DNA of 23,038 bases from a virus, in IMG/VR virus record IMGVR_UViG_3300005613_000425, positions 1 to 23,038 of that record, one strand, 5' to 3'. Below the pieces are notes generated by a model. That model had not been told where the DNA came from and made no database searches. It was given only the letters and a program-made list of their open reading frames with translations. Positions 1-5,407 of the stretch are shown in pieces; within the stretch, counting starts at the first letter, position 1, and every line of letters starts with the position of its first letter. Both the position numbers and the translations under genes were made by a program.

Positions 1-175
1 ATATATCTGCGAAGTCATCCAGAGATAAATCAACCGTAATACCGTCAGCCGCCCAGCCTAAGATATACACGTCACACTCTTTTGGATTCTTCGCTGTGGT
101 TGCGCCGCCAATATCCTGAGTCTTGATCAACACATTCCCGCCGCCGGGTAGCGGGCAACTAATAATCGGGATCAC
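1..175 (-). CDS. Hypothetical protein, 3' end outside window (partial)
   Basis: A reading frame starts with GTG at 173-175 and stays open to the window edge (58 codons). The GTG overlaps the TGA stop of the metallophosphoesterase gene in a GTGA arrangement, the same coupling used at the endolysin start, which is why I accept this start. The visible product begins MIPIISCPLPGGGNVL and continues through a segment reading CDVYILGWAADGITVDLSLD. It has no signal peptide or motif that I recognise. Its position at the end of the DNA-metabolism operon suggests a small accessory protein. Function unknown; the call rests on the open frame and the coupled start only. Confidence 0.55.
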   Translation of the reverse strand, partial: MIPIISCPLPGGGNVLIKTQDIGGATTAKNPKECDVYILGWAADGITVDLSLDDFADI

Positions 176-1338
176 GCTTTTACCTCATCAATACCAACTT
201 TGAATCGACTATGCTCGCCGTATTCCTTATCGAGTATAACGCAGGACATCGACCTAGCAGACCCGTAACCAGAAGCTGAATGGTACGCATCCGGTGGGCA
301 CAAGACGCCAAACGATTCCAAGTGCAAGCCGCCCATCTCTGTCACAGTACGGTGATGGATATGACCGTGATAAAGGTATCGGTGTTTAGTCCGGCCCCAT
401 TCCTCTGCGTAGTCTCTCGTAACAGCTTCGTAGAGTGCCTGAGTCTTCACCCGGTCCCCGTGGTGCATAACAACTAGGTTCTTGCCCCATTCAAAATGAA
501 TCCACTTTGAGAAGTTATCGAACACTTTTACCCGTGGCTCATTATGGAAGTACAAGCGCATCATCTCATTCAGCCAGAGACTCGCATCTGGATCGTGGTT
601 ACCTCTTACGTTGATCAGCCAAACTTCCTTGTGCGTCTCCAGCATCCGGGTGATCAGGACTTGAAAGAGATTACCGACAATACGAATGACTCGGCCTAGC
701 CTTCCATCGACATCGACGGGCGTTCCTTTTGCAGTCTTGTTGTCTCCGCTATTCGCATGGAGAAAGTCACCCAAGTTAATCAGTGCGCCTACTTCCGATT
801 CACCTGCCGCAGAGACCAGCTTATCGACAGCTTTAATCAATACGTCTTGGGCTATGTTTGTATCCCAATCGTCACCACCCGTCTCAGGAGACCAGCACAG
901 CGCGTTTAAATGATGATCTCCAATGAGGTAGGCCGATAGCCTGTCTTCGTTCTTCGCCGCTTGTGGGGCTTCTACGGGCGTGTAAAGGCCATCTACTTCT
1001 TCGAGGAATCCGGCCTTGAATGCTTCAAGCGCCGCCTCAAGCATTGCCTCTTTGTCAGCCATGGACTTAACCCATTGACCAACTGGCTTCCCGTCTTCGT
1101 TGTAGTAGGTGGAGACGCCCCGGACTTTAAACACATCGGGGACTGTGTGAGTCATATCATGCTCAGGCGAGTAGCCCTGCTTCGCGGCCTTGCCTCTTAT
1201 TAAGCGGATGCAGTCTCTAGCCACCCACCTCGAACTTAAACCAAGCTGTTCTGCTATTTTGGTGTAGCCCAAGCCCTGCTCATGAAGCTCTATGATCCTG
1301 CGCTGTCTGTCAGTTGTACAATACTCAAGTAATGACAT
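172..1338 (-). CDS. HTH-metallophosphoesterase (calcineurin-like) phage protein
   Basis: 388 residues. The first ~50 form a predicted helix-turn-helix (RQRRIIELHEQGLGYTKIAEQLGLS), typical of homeodomain-like or resolvase-type DNA-binding segments. From about residue 136 the calcineurin-like metallophosphoesterase motifs appear in order: GDHH (140-143), NLGD (188-191), GNHD (246-249), MHHGD (301-305) and HGHIHH (334-339). These supply the His, Asp and Asn ligands of a two-metal centre, so the protein is probably an active phosphodiesterase or nuclease, perhaps brought to DNA by its HTH. The ATG follows a strong Shine-Dalgarno (GGGGGGAG) in a 20-base spacer after the NinB-like gene. Substrate is unknown; relatives occur beside phage replication genes. 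The enzyme class is confident, the biological role is not. Confidence 0.88.
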   Translation of the reverse strand: MSLLEYCTTDRQRRIIELHEQGLGYTKIAEQLGLSSRWVARDCIRLIRGKAAKQGYSPEHDMTHTVPDVFKVRGVSTYYNEDGKPVGQWVKSMADKEAMLEAALEAFKAGFLEEVDGLYTPVEAPQAAKNEDRLSAYLIGDHHLNALCWSPETGGDDWDTNIAQDVLIKAVDKLVSAAGESEVGALINLGDFLHANSGDNKTAKGTPVDVDGRLGRVIRIVGNLFQVLITRMLETHKEVWLINVRGNHDPDASLWLNEMMRLYFHNEPRVKVFDNFSKWIHFEWGKNLVVMHHGDRVKTQALYEAVTRDYAEEWGRTKHRYLYHGHIHHRTVTEMGGLHLESFGVLCPPDAYHSASGYGSARSMSCVILDKEYGEHSRFKVGIDEVKA

Positions 1339-1358
1339 CGTCTCCCCCCGGATAGATG

Positions 1359-1754
1359 CTAGTTGCGCCTCCCGAATGGCACGTTGATCGAGTATTTTTC
1401 GACTAGCAGTCTACTCAAGACTTCGTAAATATCGTTGACTTCCATCGGGTTGATCTTTCTGGTGGACTCAACGCCTGTTACAGCCTTCTGAATTGGACGC
1501 CACATATAATCTTTAATCAGGTACATAGTGGGTTCGATAGGTACGCCGTCTTTAATGACGGTCTTCATGTCCATACCATGTGCCGCCATAACACTAGCGA
1601 CCTCACGGCAATATGCGTGAATAGCATCGTTCTGCTTTCCGGTACGGGTGAGAGGGATGATCTCGTAGATATGGCCCTTGTCTTTGTTCGCCTGTATGTA
1701 CTCACAGAATTGATCGGCTTGGAACTTGTTGTTGACTAACCAACGCTCAGACAT
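1359..1754 (-). CDS. NinB-like recombination protein
   Basis: 131 residues. The pattern RTGKQNDAIHAYCREVA, then a central region ending LIKDYMWRPIQKAVTG and a C-terminus reading EVLSRLLVEKYSINVPF, matches a widespread phage family usually placed with NinB/Orf proteins. In lambda, Orf binds single-stranded DNA and assists RecBCD-independent recombination in place of RecFOR. The start overlaps the end of the upstream nuclease gene by 8 bases, and the weak Shine-Dalgarno suggests coupling. The neighbourhood (annealing protein, SSB, nuclease) supports a recombination role. I recall the family from sequence pattern; a remote-homology search would be needed to confirm the NinB fold. Confidence 0.65.
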   Translation of the reverse strand: MSERWLVNNKFQADQFCEYIQANKDKGHIYEIIPLTRTGKQNDAIHAYCREVASVMAAHGMDMKTVIKDGVPIEPTMYLIKDYMWRPIQKAVTGVESTRKINPMEVNDIYEVLSRLLVEKYSINVPFGRRN

Positions 1755-2223
1755 TTCTCAAGCCATCCCATAGAGCATCCATTGGCGCCATGTTTGCATA
1801 AGAAATTTTCCCAGCATCGGCCCGCTCAATGAATAGGCCAGTGTCATCGCCTTTATGAACAATTCGAGCCTTCTTCCAAAAATGCGGCTTCCACATCCAG
1901 CCCATCAAAGACACTTCATCCTTAGTGACAGAAGCAAAAACATAGCCTTGGACTTTGTAATCTTTTTGATCAAGAGCGACGTGACCATCTTGCGACATCG
2001 ACGGCGGCACGTTTCTTTTCTTCGCTTTGATATCAAGCGTTACGTCTTTCTTCCCATGAATAACGAAATCATAAGGACCGGGCAAACACCCGGTATATGT
2101 GTAACTAATTTTTCTAGCCAATAGCTCTTGAGCAAAAACAGATTCAGCTTGCCAGCCGCATATTTGTCCTGAGCCATCAGACAATATTGTCATTGAATTA
2201 TAGGGCTTGCCCGTATAAATCAT
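1747..2223 (-). CDS. PD-(D/E)XK-type endonuclease, possible resolvase
   Basis: 158 residues. A conserved Glu sits in GWQAESVFAQELL (E27), followed by GPYDFVI (D52) and LDIKAKKR (D64-x-K66). This is the E...D...DxK order of the PD-(D/E)XK nuclease fold, found in phage Holliday junction resolvases and other DNA-cutting enzymes. A basic stretch (KAKKR) follows the catalytic strand. The length is normal for a single-domain resolvase-like protein. ATG overlaps the upstream TGA (ATGA) and is preceded by AAAGGG. Between a replication-like gene and a NinB-like gene, a structure-specific nuclease acting on recombination intermediates is the simplest reading. Specificity is not readable from sequence. 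Confidence 0.72.
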   Translation of the reverse strand: MIYTGKPYNSMTILSDGSGQICGWQAESVFAQELLARKISYTYTGCLPGPYDFVIHGKKDVTLDIKAKKRNVPPSMSQDGHVALDQKDYKVQGYVFASVTKDEVSLMGWMWKPHFWKKARIVHKGDDTGLFIERADAGKISYANMAPMDALWDGLRNV

Positions 2224-2603
2224 GCCGTTACCCTTTCACCGTCACGAGTAACGTACTGACCATAAGCTTGTAGACAGTGGCTCCGAAAAATCTCGGAGTT
2301 AAGGAAGTCATGGGTAAGATCGTCAAGTTGCGTCCATTGCTTTAAGCCGATGTTACCAGAATTTGTCTGCATTTTCTCTGCAAATGGACTGATCCCCTTT
2401 TCCATGTCAGCGGCACGTTTAAGCCATGAGGTTATGAACTGCTTGATACCTCGCGGCGTCTTACGTTTCTTGGGGTTGGCATCGCACCACATAGCCATCG
2501 CATTAAGCTCGGCAAAGACATCGACAGTTGAATAGGCCTGTTGCAGTTGAATCAGGTATTCATCATCGGGTTCGTAGTAAGTACCATCGTTTAAAATAAT
2601 CAT
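2220..2603 (-). CDS. Putative replication-associated protein (C-terminal replisome-organiser-like domain)
   Basis: 127 residues from the ATG at 2601-2603. A GTG six bases further upstream is also open, but GGGAAG lies directly against that GTG and at 5 bases from the ATG, so I prefer the ATG. The core (about residues 28-68) reads VFAELNAMAMWCDANP then KKRKTPRGIKQFITSWLKRA. This pattern, with the Asn-Pro, a basic stretch and FI-x-WL-x-RA, is common at the C-terminal ends of phage replication initiator or helicase-loader proteins. Here it is not preceded by a winged-helix DNA-binding part, so the protein is either a short stand-alone version or works with a partner. Replication is inferred from the motif and from neighbouring recombination genes. 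Confidence 0.55.
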   Translation of the reverse strand: MIILNDGTYYEPDDEYLIQLQQAYSTVDVFAELNAMAMWCDANPKKRKTPRGIKQFITSWLKRAADMEKGISPFAEKMQTNSGNIGLKQWTQLDDLTHDFLNSEIFRSHCLQAYGQYVTRDGERVTA

Positions 2604-2623
2604 CCACACTTCCCTTTTAATGC

Positions 2624-2637
2624 CGGAGCAAGCTCCG
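2624..2637. repeat. Short inverted repeat before the replication-type gene
   Basis: CGGAGC-AA-GCTCCG on the plus strand is a perfect 6-base inverted repeat. As RNA it would fold as a 5-base stem with a CAAG or CTTG loop. It is not followed by a T tract on either strand, so it is not an intrinsic terminator. It lies 21 bases upstream of the ATG at 2603 and could be a binding site or an RNA processing site. Confidence 0.45.
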
Positions 2638-2642
2638 ACAAA

Positions 2643-2765
2643 TCAGTTAATTAGTAATGACGAGCTTTGATTACTGTATCGAATCTTGACATCTATCCGC
2701 TTGACCTGCTCTCGGCCTGCGGGGCGCATCATGGAGAGGGTCAACTCCGTCTCCGAGGTTTTCAT
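2643..2765 (-). CDS. Possible 40-residue protein with start codon in a hairpin loop
   Basis: ATG at 2763-2765 opens a 40-codon frame encoding MKTSETELTLSMMRPAGREQ and continuing with VKRIDVKIRYSNQSSSLLIN. A GAGG lies only 3 bases upstream, closer than ideal. I do not recognise the product. In its favour are a Shine-Dalgarno-like sequence, a start held in a distinctive hairpin, and an otherwise unexplained gap. Against it are the short length, the cramped ribosome site, and the fact that the same frame stays open far upstream, so the coding signal may be chance. Confidence 0.25.
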   Translation of the reverse strand: MKTSETELTLSMMRPAGREQVKRIDVKIRYSNQSSSLLIN

Positions 2766-2774
2766 ATTCCTCGG
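2753..2774 (-). promoter_or_regulatory. Hairpin sequestering a ribosome site and start codon
   Basis: In the minus-strand RNA, CCGAGG (2774-2769) pairs perfectly with CCTCGG (2758-2753) around a 10-base loop AATATGAAAA. The GAGG Shine-Dalgarno lies in the 5' arm and the ATG of the 40-codon frame lies in the loop. Such an arrangement is known in translational operators. Function here is inferred; the repeat could equally be a DNA-binding site. Confidence 0.4.
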
Positions 2775-2814
2775 CCTAACGCCCAGTAATCTCTGACAAA
2801 AAAGTAGATGAGGG

Positions 2815-2844
2815 AATACACGGAATGGTTTTGTGTTGTATAAT
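2815..2844 (+). promoter_or_regulatory. Candidate sigma70-type promoter on the plus strand
   Basis: TATAAT at 2839-2844 is a perfect -10 hexamer. The best -35 candidate is AATACA at 2815-2820 with an 18-base spacer, matching the consensus only at its last three bases, so the promoter would need activation or be weak. A start near 2851 would yield a transcript running straight to the terminator at 2907-2933. No protein gene lies downstream on this strand. The hexamer alone could be chance in an AT-rich stretch. Confidence 0.35.
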
Positions 2845-2850
2845 CCATTC

Positions 2851-2933
2851 ATCTTCTTGTCTGACCCCTTGAAGATATCATTGGTCCCTCCCTTGGACAA
2901 GTGATTAGGCCCCTTTACCGGGGCCTTTTTTTT
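2851..2933 (+). ncRNA. Candidate small structured RNA (about 83 nt)
   Basis: The proposed RNA would start just after TATAAT and end at an intrinsic terminator. It contains three potential hairpins: ATCTTC (2851-2856) with GAAGAT (2871-2876); TT-G-GTCC (2881-2887, one bulged G) with GGACAA (2895-2900); and the terminator stem (2907-2926). It lies opposite the gene direction, almost entirely between genes, reaching only the stop codon of the HTH gene at 2932. It has no open frame worth calling. Phage small RNAs of this size can act on host or phage messages, but no target is evident. I know of no matching described family. The structures are hand-drawn, not computed. Confidence 0.35.
2907..2933 (+). 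terminator. Intrinsic terminator, plus strand
   Basis: AGGCCCC (2907-2913), a six-base loop TTTACC and GGGGCCT (2920-2926) form a perfect 7-base, GC-rich stem followed by an uninterrupted T tract to 2933. This is a textbook rho-independent terminator for rightward transcription. Read leftward, the stem is preceded by A residues and followed by TAATCACTT, so it should not terminate the phage operon efficiently, though it could pause polymerase or be an RNase III target. Its orientation against all the genes is the notable point. Confidence 0.72.
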
Positions 2934-3138
2934 ACCTGATAAACCACTCGGCAATCCGCACTGACTCACCGTACCGATTGAGCACTGGCTTCATGTTTGT
3001 CTGGATCTCGTGACCTTCATGCCGCAACTCTGAGATACGCGCCGGGGTCTCAATAACTCCCAGCTCATCCCATGCGTTCAGCCTGTTTAATACCTTGCCT
3101 TGCTTGAGGTACTGAAGTACCCGATCTTTCTGACTCAT
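2932..3138 (-). CDS. Small helix-turn-helix DNA-binding protein (HTH_39-like)
   Basis: 68 residues. The opening MSQKDRVLQYLKQGKVLN, then NAWDELGVIETPARISELRHEGHEI, matches the short helix-turn-helix family seen in many phages and plasmids (HTH_39 type), in which the A-RI-ELR-x-GH segment is the hallmark recognition helix plus wing. The rest (VLNRYGESVRIAEWFIR) would form the closing beta strands. It probably binds DNA as a regulator or a replication accessory. ATG overlaps the upstream TGA (ATGA) and has GGAGA six bases upstream. The stop abuts the T tract of the plus-strand terminator. Family is fairly clear, target unknown. Confidence 0.75.
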   Translation of the reverse strand: MSQKDRVLQYLKQGKVLNRLNAWDELGVIETPARISELRHEGHEIQTNMKPVLNRYGESVRIAEWFIR

Positions 3139-3494
3139 ACCTTGTCTCCAAACTCTTCAAGAAACGGTTCGTTAAGCTCTAGCACCCGGCGAGCACGGCA
3201 CAGAAAGCCGCCCCCCCCCTCGTGCGCCCGACGTGAACACCCGACACTTTGCAAGTCTGGGTTCTGCATCTGGTAGTTGTAGAACGCCTGTAGCCGCTCT
3301 AATGAACTAACCCGGTGACTAACAATCGTCGGGTTCTGTGGTTGCTCTTCCAGCATCTCAATGTACTCACAGATCGCCATTAGTGAGCCGATGTCCTTAC
3401 CTCTGAACACCATGATTGGCTCATCCTCTGGCAAGACATACCCGCTTATGTGGTTCATCTTTCCATCAATTACTGGATACTTTGGATCGCTCAT
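3135..3494 (-). CDS. Conserved phage protein of unknown function
   Basis: 119 residues. The N-terminal half (GYVLPEDEPIMVFRGKDIGS, then a long helix ending EYIEMLEEQP) recalls a widespread small phage protein seen near replication and recombination genes, but I know of no assigned activity. The middle reads ERLQAFYNYQMQNPDLQSVG, followed by CSRRAHE and a four-glycine run encoded by nine consecutive G residues. The C-terminus is acidic and helical. No membrane segment is visible. The ATG follows AGGGAGATAACA, a good ribosome site. The G tract might shift frame by slippage or by sequencing error, but the frame as given stays open to a sensible end. Confidence 0.6.
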   Translation of the reverse strand: MSDPKYPVIDGKMNHISGYVLPEDEPIMVFRGKDIGSLMAICEYIEMLEEQPQNPTIVSHRVSSLERLQAFYNYQMQNPDLQSVGCSRRAHEGGGGFLCRARRVLELNEPFLEEFGDKV

Positions 3495-3496
3495 TG

Positions 3497-3706
3497 TTAT
3501 CTCCCTAAATCAAGAAACGACTCAAAGGTTTCATCGTAGTAATCAGCGAAGTCCAGAATGCGAGTAAGGGTTGCATCCTTTGCATTCCTCCAGCGCTGAA
3601 TAGTCATCTCAGAAACCTCGAAGTCTTTTGCCATCTGGCGATTAGTGACGCCCATCTGTTTTTGCGCCGCACGAAGCGACGCACCTACATCAAAATGGAA
3701 TGTCAT
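3497..3706 (-). CDS. Cro/C1-like (XRE family) helix-turn-helix regulator
   Basis: 69 residues from the ATG at 3704-3706. A longer frame opens at 3805, but its first 33 codons lie inside the SSB-like gene and carry no domain. The core reads LRAAQKQMGVTNRQMAKDFE, then VSEMTIQRWRNAKDATLTRI. This is an XRE-type HTH: helix 2 (NRQMAKDFEV) and recognition helix 3 (SEMTIQRWR). The C-terminus (FADYYDETFESFLDLG) is the usual closing helix. The small size and lack of an oligomerisation or cleavage domain make it Cro-like rather than CI-like. It overlaps the SSB-like gene by 17 bases. A possible target is the inverted repeat in the control region at 4990-5003; this is inference. Confidence 0.78.
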   Translation of the reverse strand: MTFHFDVGASLRAAQKQMGVTNRQMAKDFEVSEMTIQRWRNAKDATLTRILDFADYYDETFESFLDLGR

Positions 3707-3983
3707 CGAACTGCTCTGTTGGAGTTGCGACGGATTCTCTGACTTGCTGAACGCCATCCGCATGAACTTTTGCCGGGTCTGGCTCCCATGTGTCGAGCTT
3801 GGCATAAATCTTATCTCCGCTTTTTGCTTTAAGAACTTGAAGGTTTACCCAGTCGCCAGACTGAGAATTCAAAAAGGGGACAAACTCCGACTTCTTGACT
3901 GATAGGTTGCACACCACAAAGTCTGGTGCATTGTCTTTACGCTTGCAGATTAGGCCATCTGCGAACACTGTTTCTTTACTCAT
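3690..3983 (-). CDS. Probable single-stranded DNA-binding protein with SSB-like C-terminal tip
   Basis: 97 residues. The first ~70 (VFADGLICKRKDNAPDFVVC, NLSVKKSEFVPFLNSQ, WVNLQVLKAKSGDKIYAKLD) alternate short beta strands with basic loops and look like a compact OB-type fold seen in phages. The chain ends EQFDDIPF: an acidic tail with a terminal Pro-Phe, the signature of bacterial SSB C-termini that recruit host repair and replication proteins. It is shorter than E. coli SSB (about 178 residues) and lacks the long linker. ATG overlaps the upstream TGA (ATGA) behind GGAGAG. Its place right after the annealing protein fits. The ssDNA-binding call relies on the tail and context. Confidence 0.72.
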   Translation of the reverse strand: MSKETVFADGLICKRKDNAPDFVVCNLSVKKSEFVPFLNSQSGDWVNLQVLKAKSGDKIYAKLDTWEPDPAKVHADGVQQVRESVATPTEQFDDIPF

Positions 3984-4573
3984 GCTGTCTCTCCCAAGAT
4001 TAGCTTGCGTGCTTCGTTAAACTCATTGCTTTTCAGATCACTACGCTCGGCAGTTGTGAAGATGCCGCCCTTACTAGGTGCCAGCCACAATGCCTTCTTG
4101 TCGTCGTTGGTGATCTCGCCCCATGCCTCTGCTACGGCCTCCCATGCCCGTAGAGCAAGGTGCTCTTTAATAAAGTACACAGACGCATAATTGCGCTGTA
4201 GTGCTTCGTTGTGAGCCAGTAGTGGCCCGGTGTCTTGTTGCTGTTGGATAGCGTGGGCAACCTCATCGGCTGACGCATACTCTGTGCCGCCAAACCCTAG
4301 TGCACTTAAGCACCTGCCAATTGCCGAGGTCTCCGCATTTTCGAGAGCTGAGGTGGCGTTGATCTTGCTCGCCGCTCGTACCTCTTCTGAATAACCAGTA
4401 GCCAAGAGACGGCCATCGTTATCCAAGATGCTGGCCTTCATAATCACCAGCACATCATTGGCCTCGACCAGCTCAGTCGAGATTGTGTAGTCAGGATGGG
4501 TGGCTCTAAACTCAGCTACCCGAAGTGCCACGGTCTTGTATTCTTTACCGTGAATTTTTACGACGCCATTCAT
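3980..4573 (-). CDS. Putative single-strand annealing recombinase (ERF/Rad52-like superfamily)
   Basis: 197 residues. The key block at about 70-109 reads KINATSALENAETSAIGRCL then SALGFGGTEYASADEVAHAI. This resembles the SA-x-ENAETSAIGRALAALG pattern of a large phage family that precedes SSB-like genes and is often described as ERF/Rad52-like annealing proteins. The N-terminal half is predicted beta-rich with strands around residues 30-60. The C-terminal third (WGEITNDDKKALWLAPSKGG, IFTTAER) is another block recurrent in these proteins. No ATPase motif is present, as expected for an annealing protein. ATG overlaps the upstream TGA (ATGA) behind AAGGAG. Recombination via annealing is inferred from pattern and neighbours. 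Confidence 0.62.
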   Translation of the reverse strand: MNGVVKIHGKEYKTVALRVAEFRATHPDYTISTELVEANDVLVIMKASILDNDGRLLATGYSEEVRAASKINATSALENAETSAIGRCLSALGFGGTEYASADEVAHAIQQQQDTGPLLAHNEALQRNYASVYFIKEHLALRAWEAVAEAWGEITNDDKKALWLAPSKGGIFTTAERSDLKSNEFNEARKLILGETA

Positions 4574-4758
4574 GGTCGGTCTCCTTGGTTTTCATATTCA
4601 TAACAATCGGCATAGCCTGCGTTGTACGCGTCAGACGCATCCAAGTGGCTCTTACCGATCTCGCAATCAGTCCAGCCACGCAGATAGTCTTGCTCTGCAA
4701 GTGTGATAAAGTCAGCTAGACGCGCATCTCTGTGCACGTCTTGAGGATGACGTTTCAT
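4570..4758 (-). CDS. Small phage protein of unknown function
   Basis: 62 residues. The segment YLRGWTDCEIGKSHLDASDA followed by YNAGYADCYEYEN has a repeated aromatic-Gly pattern (YLRGWTDC and YNAGYADC) that I have seen in short early proteins of several phages; the two halves may be an internal duplication forming a helical hairpin. No enzyme motif is present. The ATG has AGGGGG at 8 bases and an 11-base spacer from the upstream gene. It overlaps the annealing-protein gene by ATGA, so it is in the same transcript. Confidence 0.62.
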   Translation of the reverse strand: MKRHPQDVHRDARLADFITLAEQDYLRGWTDCEIGKSHLDASDAYNAGYADCYEYENQGDRP

Positions 4759-4769
4759 TCTGATCCCCC

Positions 4770-4970
4770 TTAGCGTTCGAGATCTACGATGTCGCCAATC
4801 ATGGCGTCATACATAGCTTTCAATTCAAGGTAGGATTGAGCTTGCAAGTCAGTGAGGCCATGCAAGTTATTGGCTCTGTCGATCTCAGCCAGTGCGGTGT
4901 CAATGCCATCGAGGATGGCGTTATAAGTGACGATCTGCTCGCCTAAGTCTTCGTTTTCATATACACACAT
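4770..4970 (-). CDS. Small helical protein, first gene of the DNA-metabolism operon
   Basis: 66 residues, acidic, and almost entirely predicted helix (YNAILDGIDTALAEIDRANN, then AQSYLELKAMYDAMIGDIVD), consistent with a short helical hairpin or coiled coil. I do not recognise the family. It is the first gene after the promoter-like region and has a strong ribosome site (AAGGGAGAAACATC before ATG). A leading position suggests an early-expressed small effector or structural adaptor, but nothing in the sequence proves it. Confidence 0.6.
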   Translation of the reverse strand: MCVYENEDLGEQIVTYNAILDGIDTALAEIDRANNLHGLTDLQAQSYLELKAMYDAMIGDIVDLER

Positions 4971-4989
4971 GATGTTTCTCCCTTGGTTA

Positions 4990-5003
4990 GTCCCACACGG
5001 GAC
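4990..5003 (-). promoter_or_regulatory. Inverted repeat in the leader, possible operator
   Basis: GTCCC-ACAC-GGGAC is a perfect 5-base inverted repeat. It lies between the proposed -10 and the first start codon of the DNA-metabolism operon. It could be an operator for the XRE-type regulator encoded within the operon, or a small hairpin at the 5' end of the message. No T tract follows. Confidence 0.4.
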
Positions 5004-5011
5004 ACAAACAT

Positions 5012-5039
5012 ATTATGTTATGTTTAGGGAGAATGCAAA
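5012..5039 (-). promoter_or_regulatory. Candidate sigma70-like promoter of the DNA-metabolism operon
   Basis: Read on the minus strand, TTTGCA (5039-5034) and CATAAT (5017-5012) are separated by 16 bases and match the -35 consensus at 4 of 6 and the -10 at 5 of 6. An overlapping alternative -10 is TAATAT. The surrounding 80 bases are AT-rich and lie between the endolysin stop and the first gene of the next block. No terminator is visible after the endolysin gene, so late transcripts may also read through. Confidence 0.5.
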
Positions 5040-5050
5040 CAGTTTTTGTT

Positions 5051-5407
5051 TTAGTTGTAGTAGGTCCACATGACGGGTGTGGTTTTGCGGGTATCGAGGT
5101 GCACGAAATTTTTACCAACACCTATGCCGTTGAAGCATCCCATCTTGAGAGCCTCATGCACAATATTCATACGCTCGAAGCCGTTGGACACTGCGATGTC
5201 ACAGGCGATGCCTTGGTTGTGTGTGCCGGGCTTTTCCTTTCTTTCCTCAGCGGGATGGGTCGCATCTCTCCAGCCGGAGGTTATGCGGAACGGAAAGCCA
5301 CATATCTCTCGGAGCATATCTAGCAGCTCAAGAAACTCGGGGTCCATGTTATCCCCACCTGTTCCCGTATGGGTACAGTCAAACTCTCTGATATTAAAAT
5401 ACTTCAC
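5051..5407 (-). CDS. Endolysin, M15-family D-Ala-D-Ala/L,D-type peptidase
   Basis: 118 residues, a single peptidase M15_3-type domain. Visible motifs are RITSGWRD (42-48), GTHNQGIACDI with ligands H63 and D70, and FVHLDTR with H103 and D105. Together they supply the zinc-binding and catalytic residues of peptidoglycan carboxypeptidases or endopeptidases. There is no signal peptide and no wall-binding domain, so it should need the holin upstream to reach the wall, as usual for phages of Gram-negative hosts. The start is GTG at 5407, overlapping the TGA of the tiny upstream gene (GTGA). It closes the lysis block. Substrate bond is not readable. Confidence 0.88.
   Translation of the reverse strand: MKYFNIREFDCTHTGTGGDNMDPEFLELLDMLREICGFPFRITSGWRDATHPAEERKEKPGTHNQGIACDIAVSNGFERMNIVHEALKMGCFNGIGVGKNFVHLDTRKTTPVMWTYYN

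Larger units (their letters stand above)
2610..2931. other. 322-base gap without an established gene; holds regulatory and RNA signals
   Basis: This is the only stretch over 300 bases without a convincing gene. On the plus strand it carries a TATAAT hexamer and an intrinsic terminator, forming a small-RNA candidate. On the minus strand it holds a 40-codon reading frame whose start lies in a hairpin loop, and a second short inverted repeat (2624-2637) just before the next gene. A 108-codon minus-strand frame spans 2643-2969 but overlaps the end of the HTH gene and the terminator, has no good ribosome site, and looks spurious at its 5' end. The position beside a replication-type gene also leaves room for an origin, though I see no iterons. 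Confidence 0.6.

Noticed and set aside
2643-2969. 108-codon minus-strand frame across the intergenic gap
   Set aside because: Its first third overlaps the end of the HTH gene and the terminator stem, it has no suitable ribosome site at its start, and the product is unrecognisable. Only the last 40 codons are kept as a low-confidence call.
3707-3805. N-terminal extension of the XRE-type regulator
   Set aside because: These 33 codons lie inside the SSB-like gene, carry no domain features, and an internal ATG gives a normal-length HTH protein.
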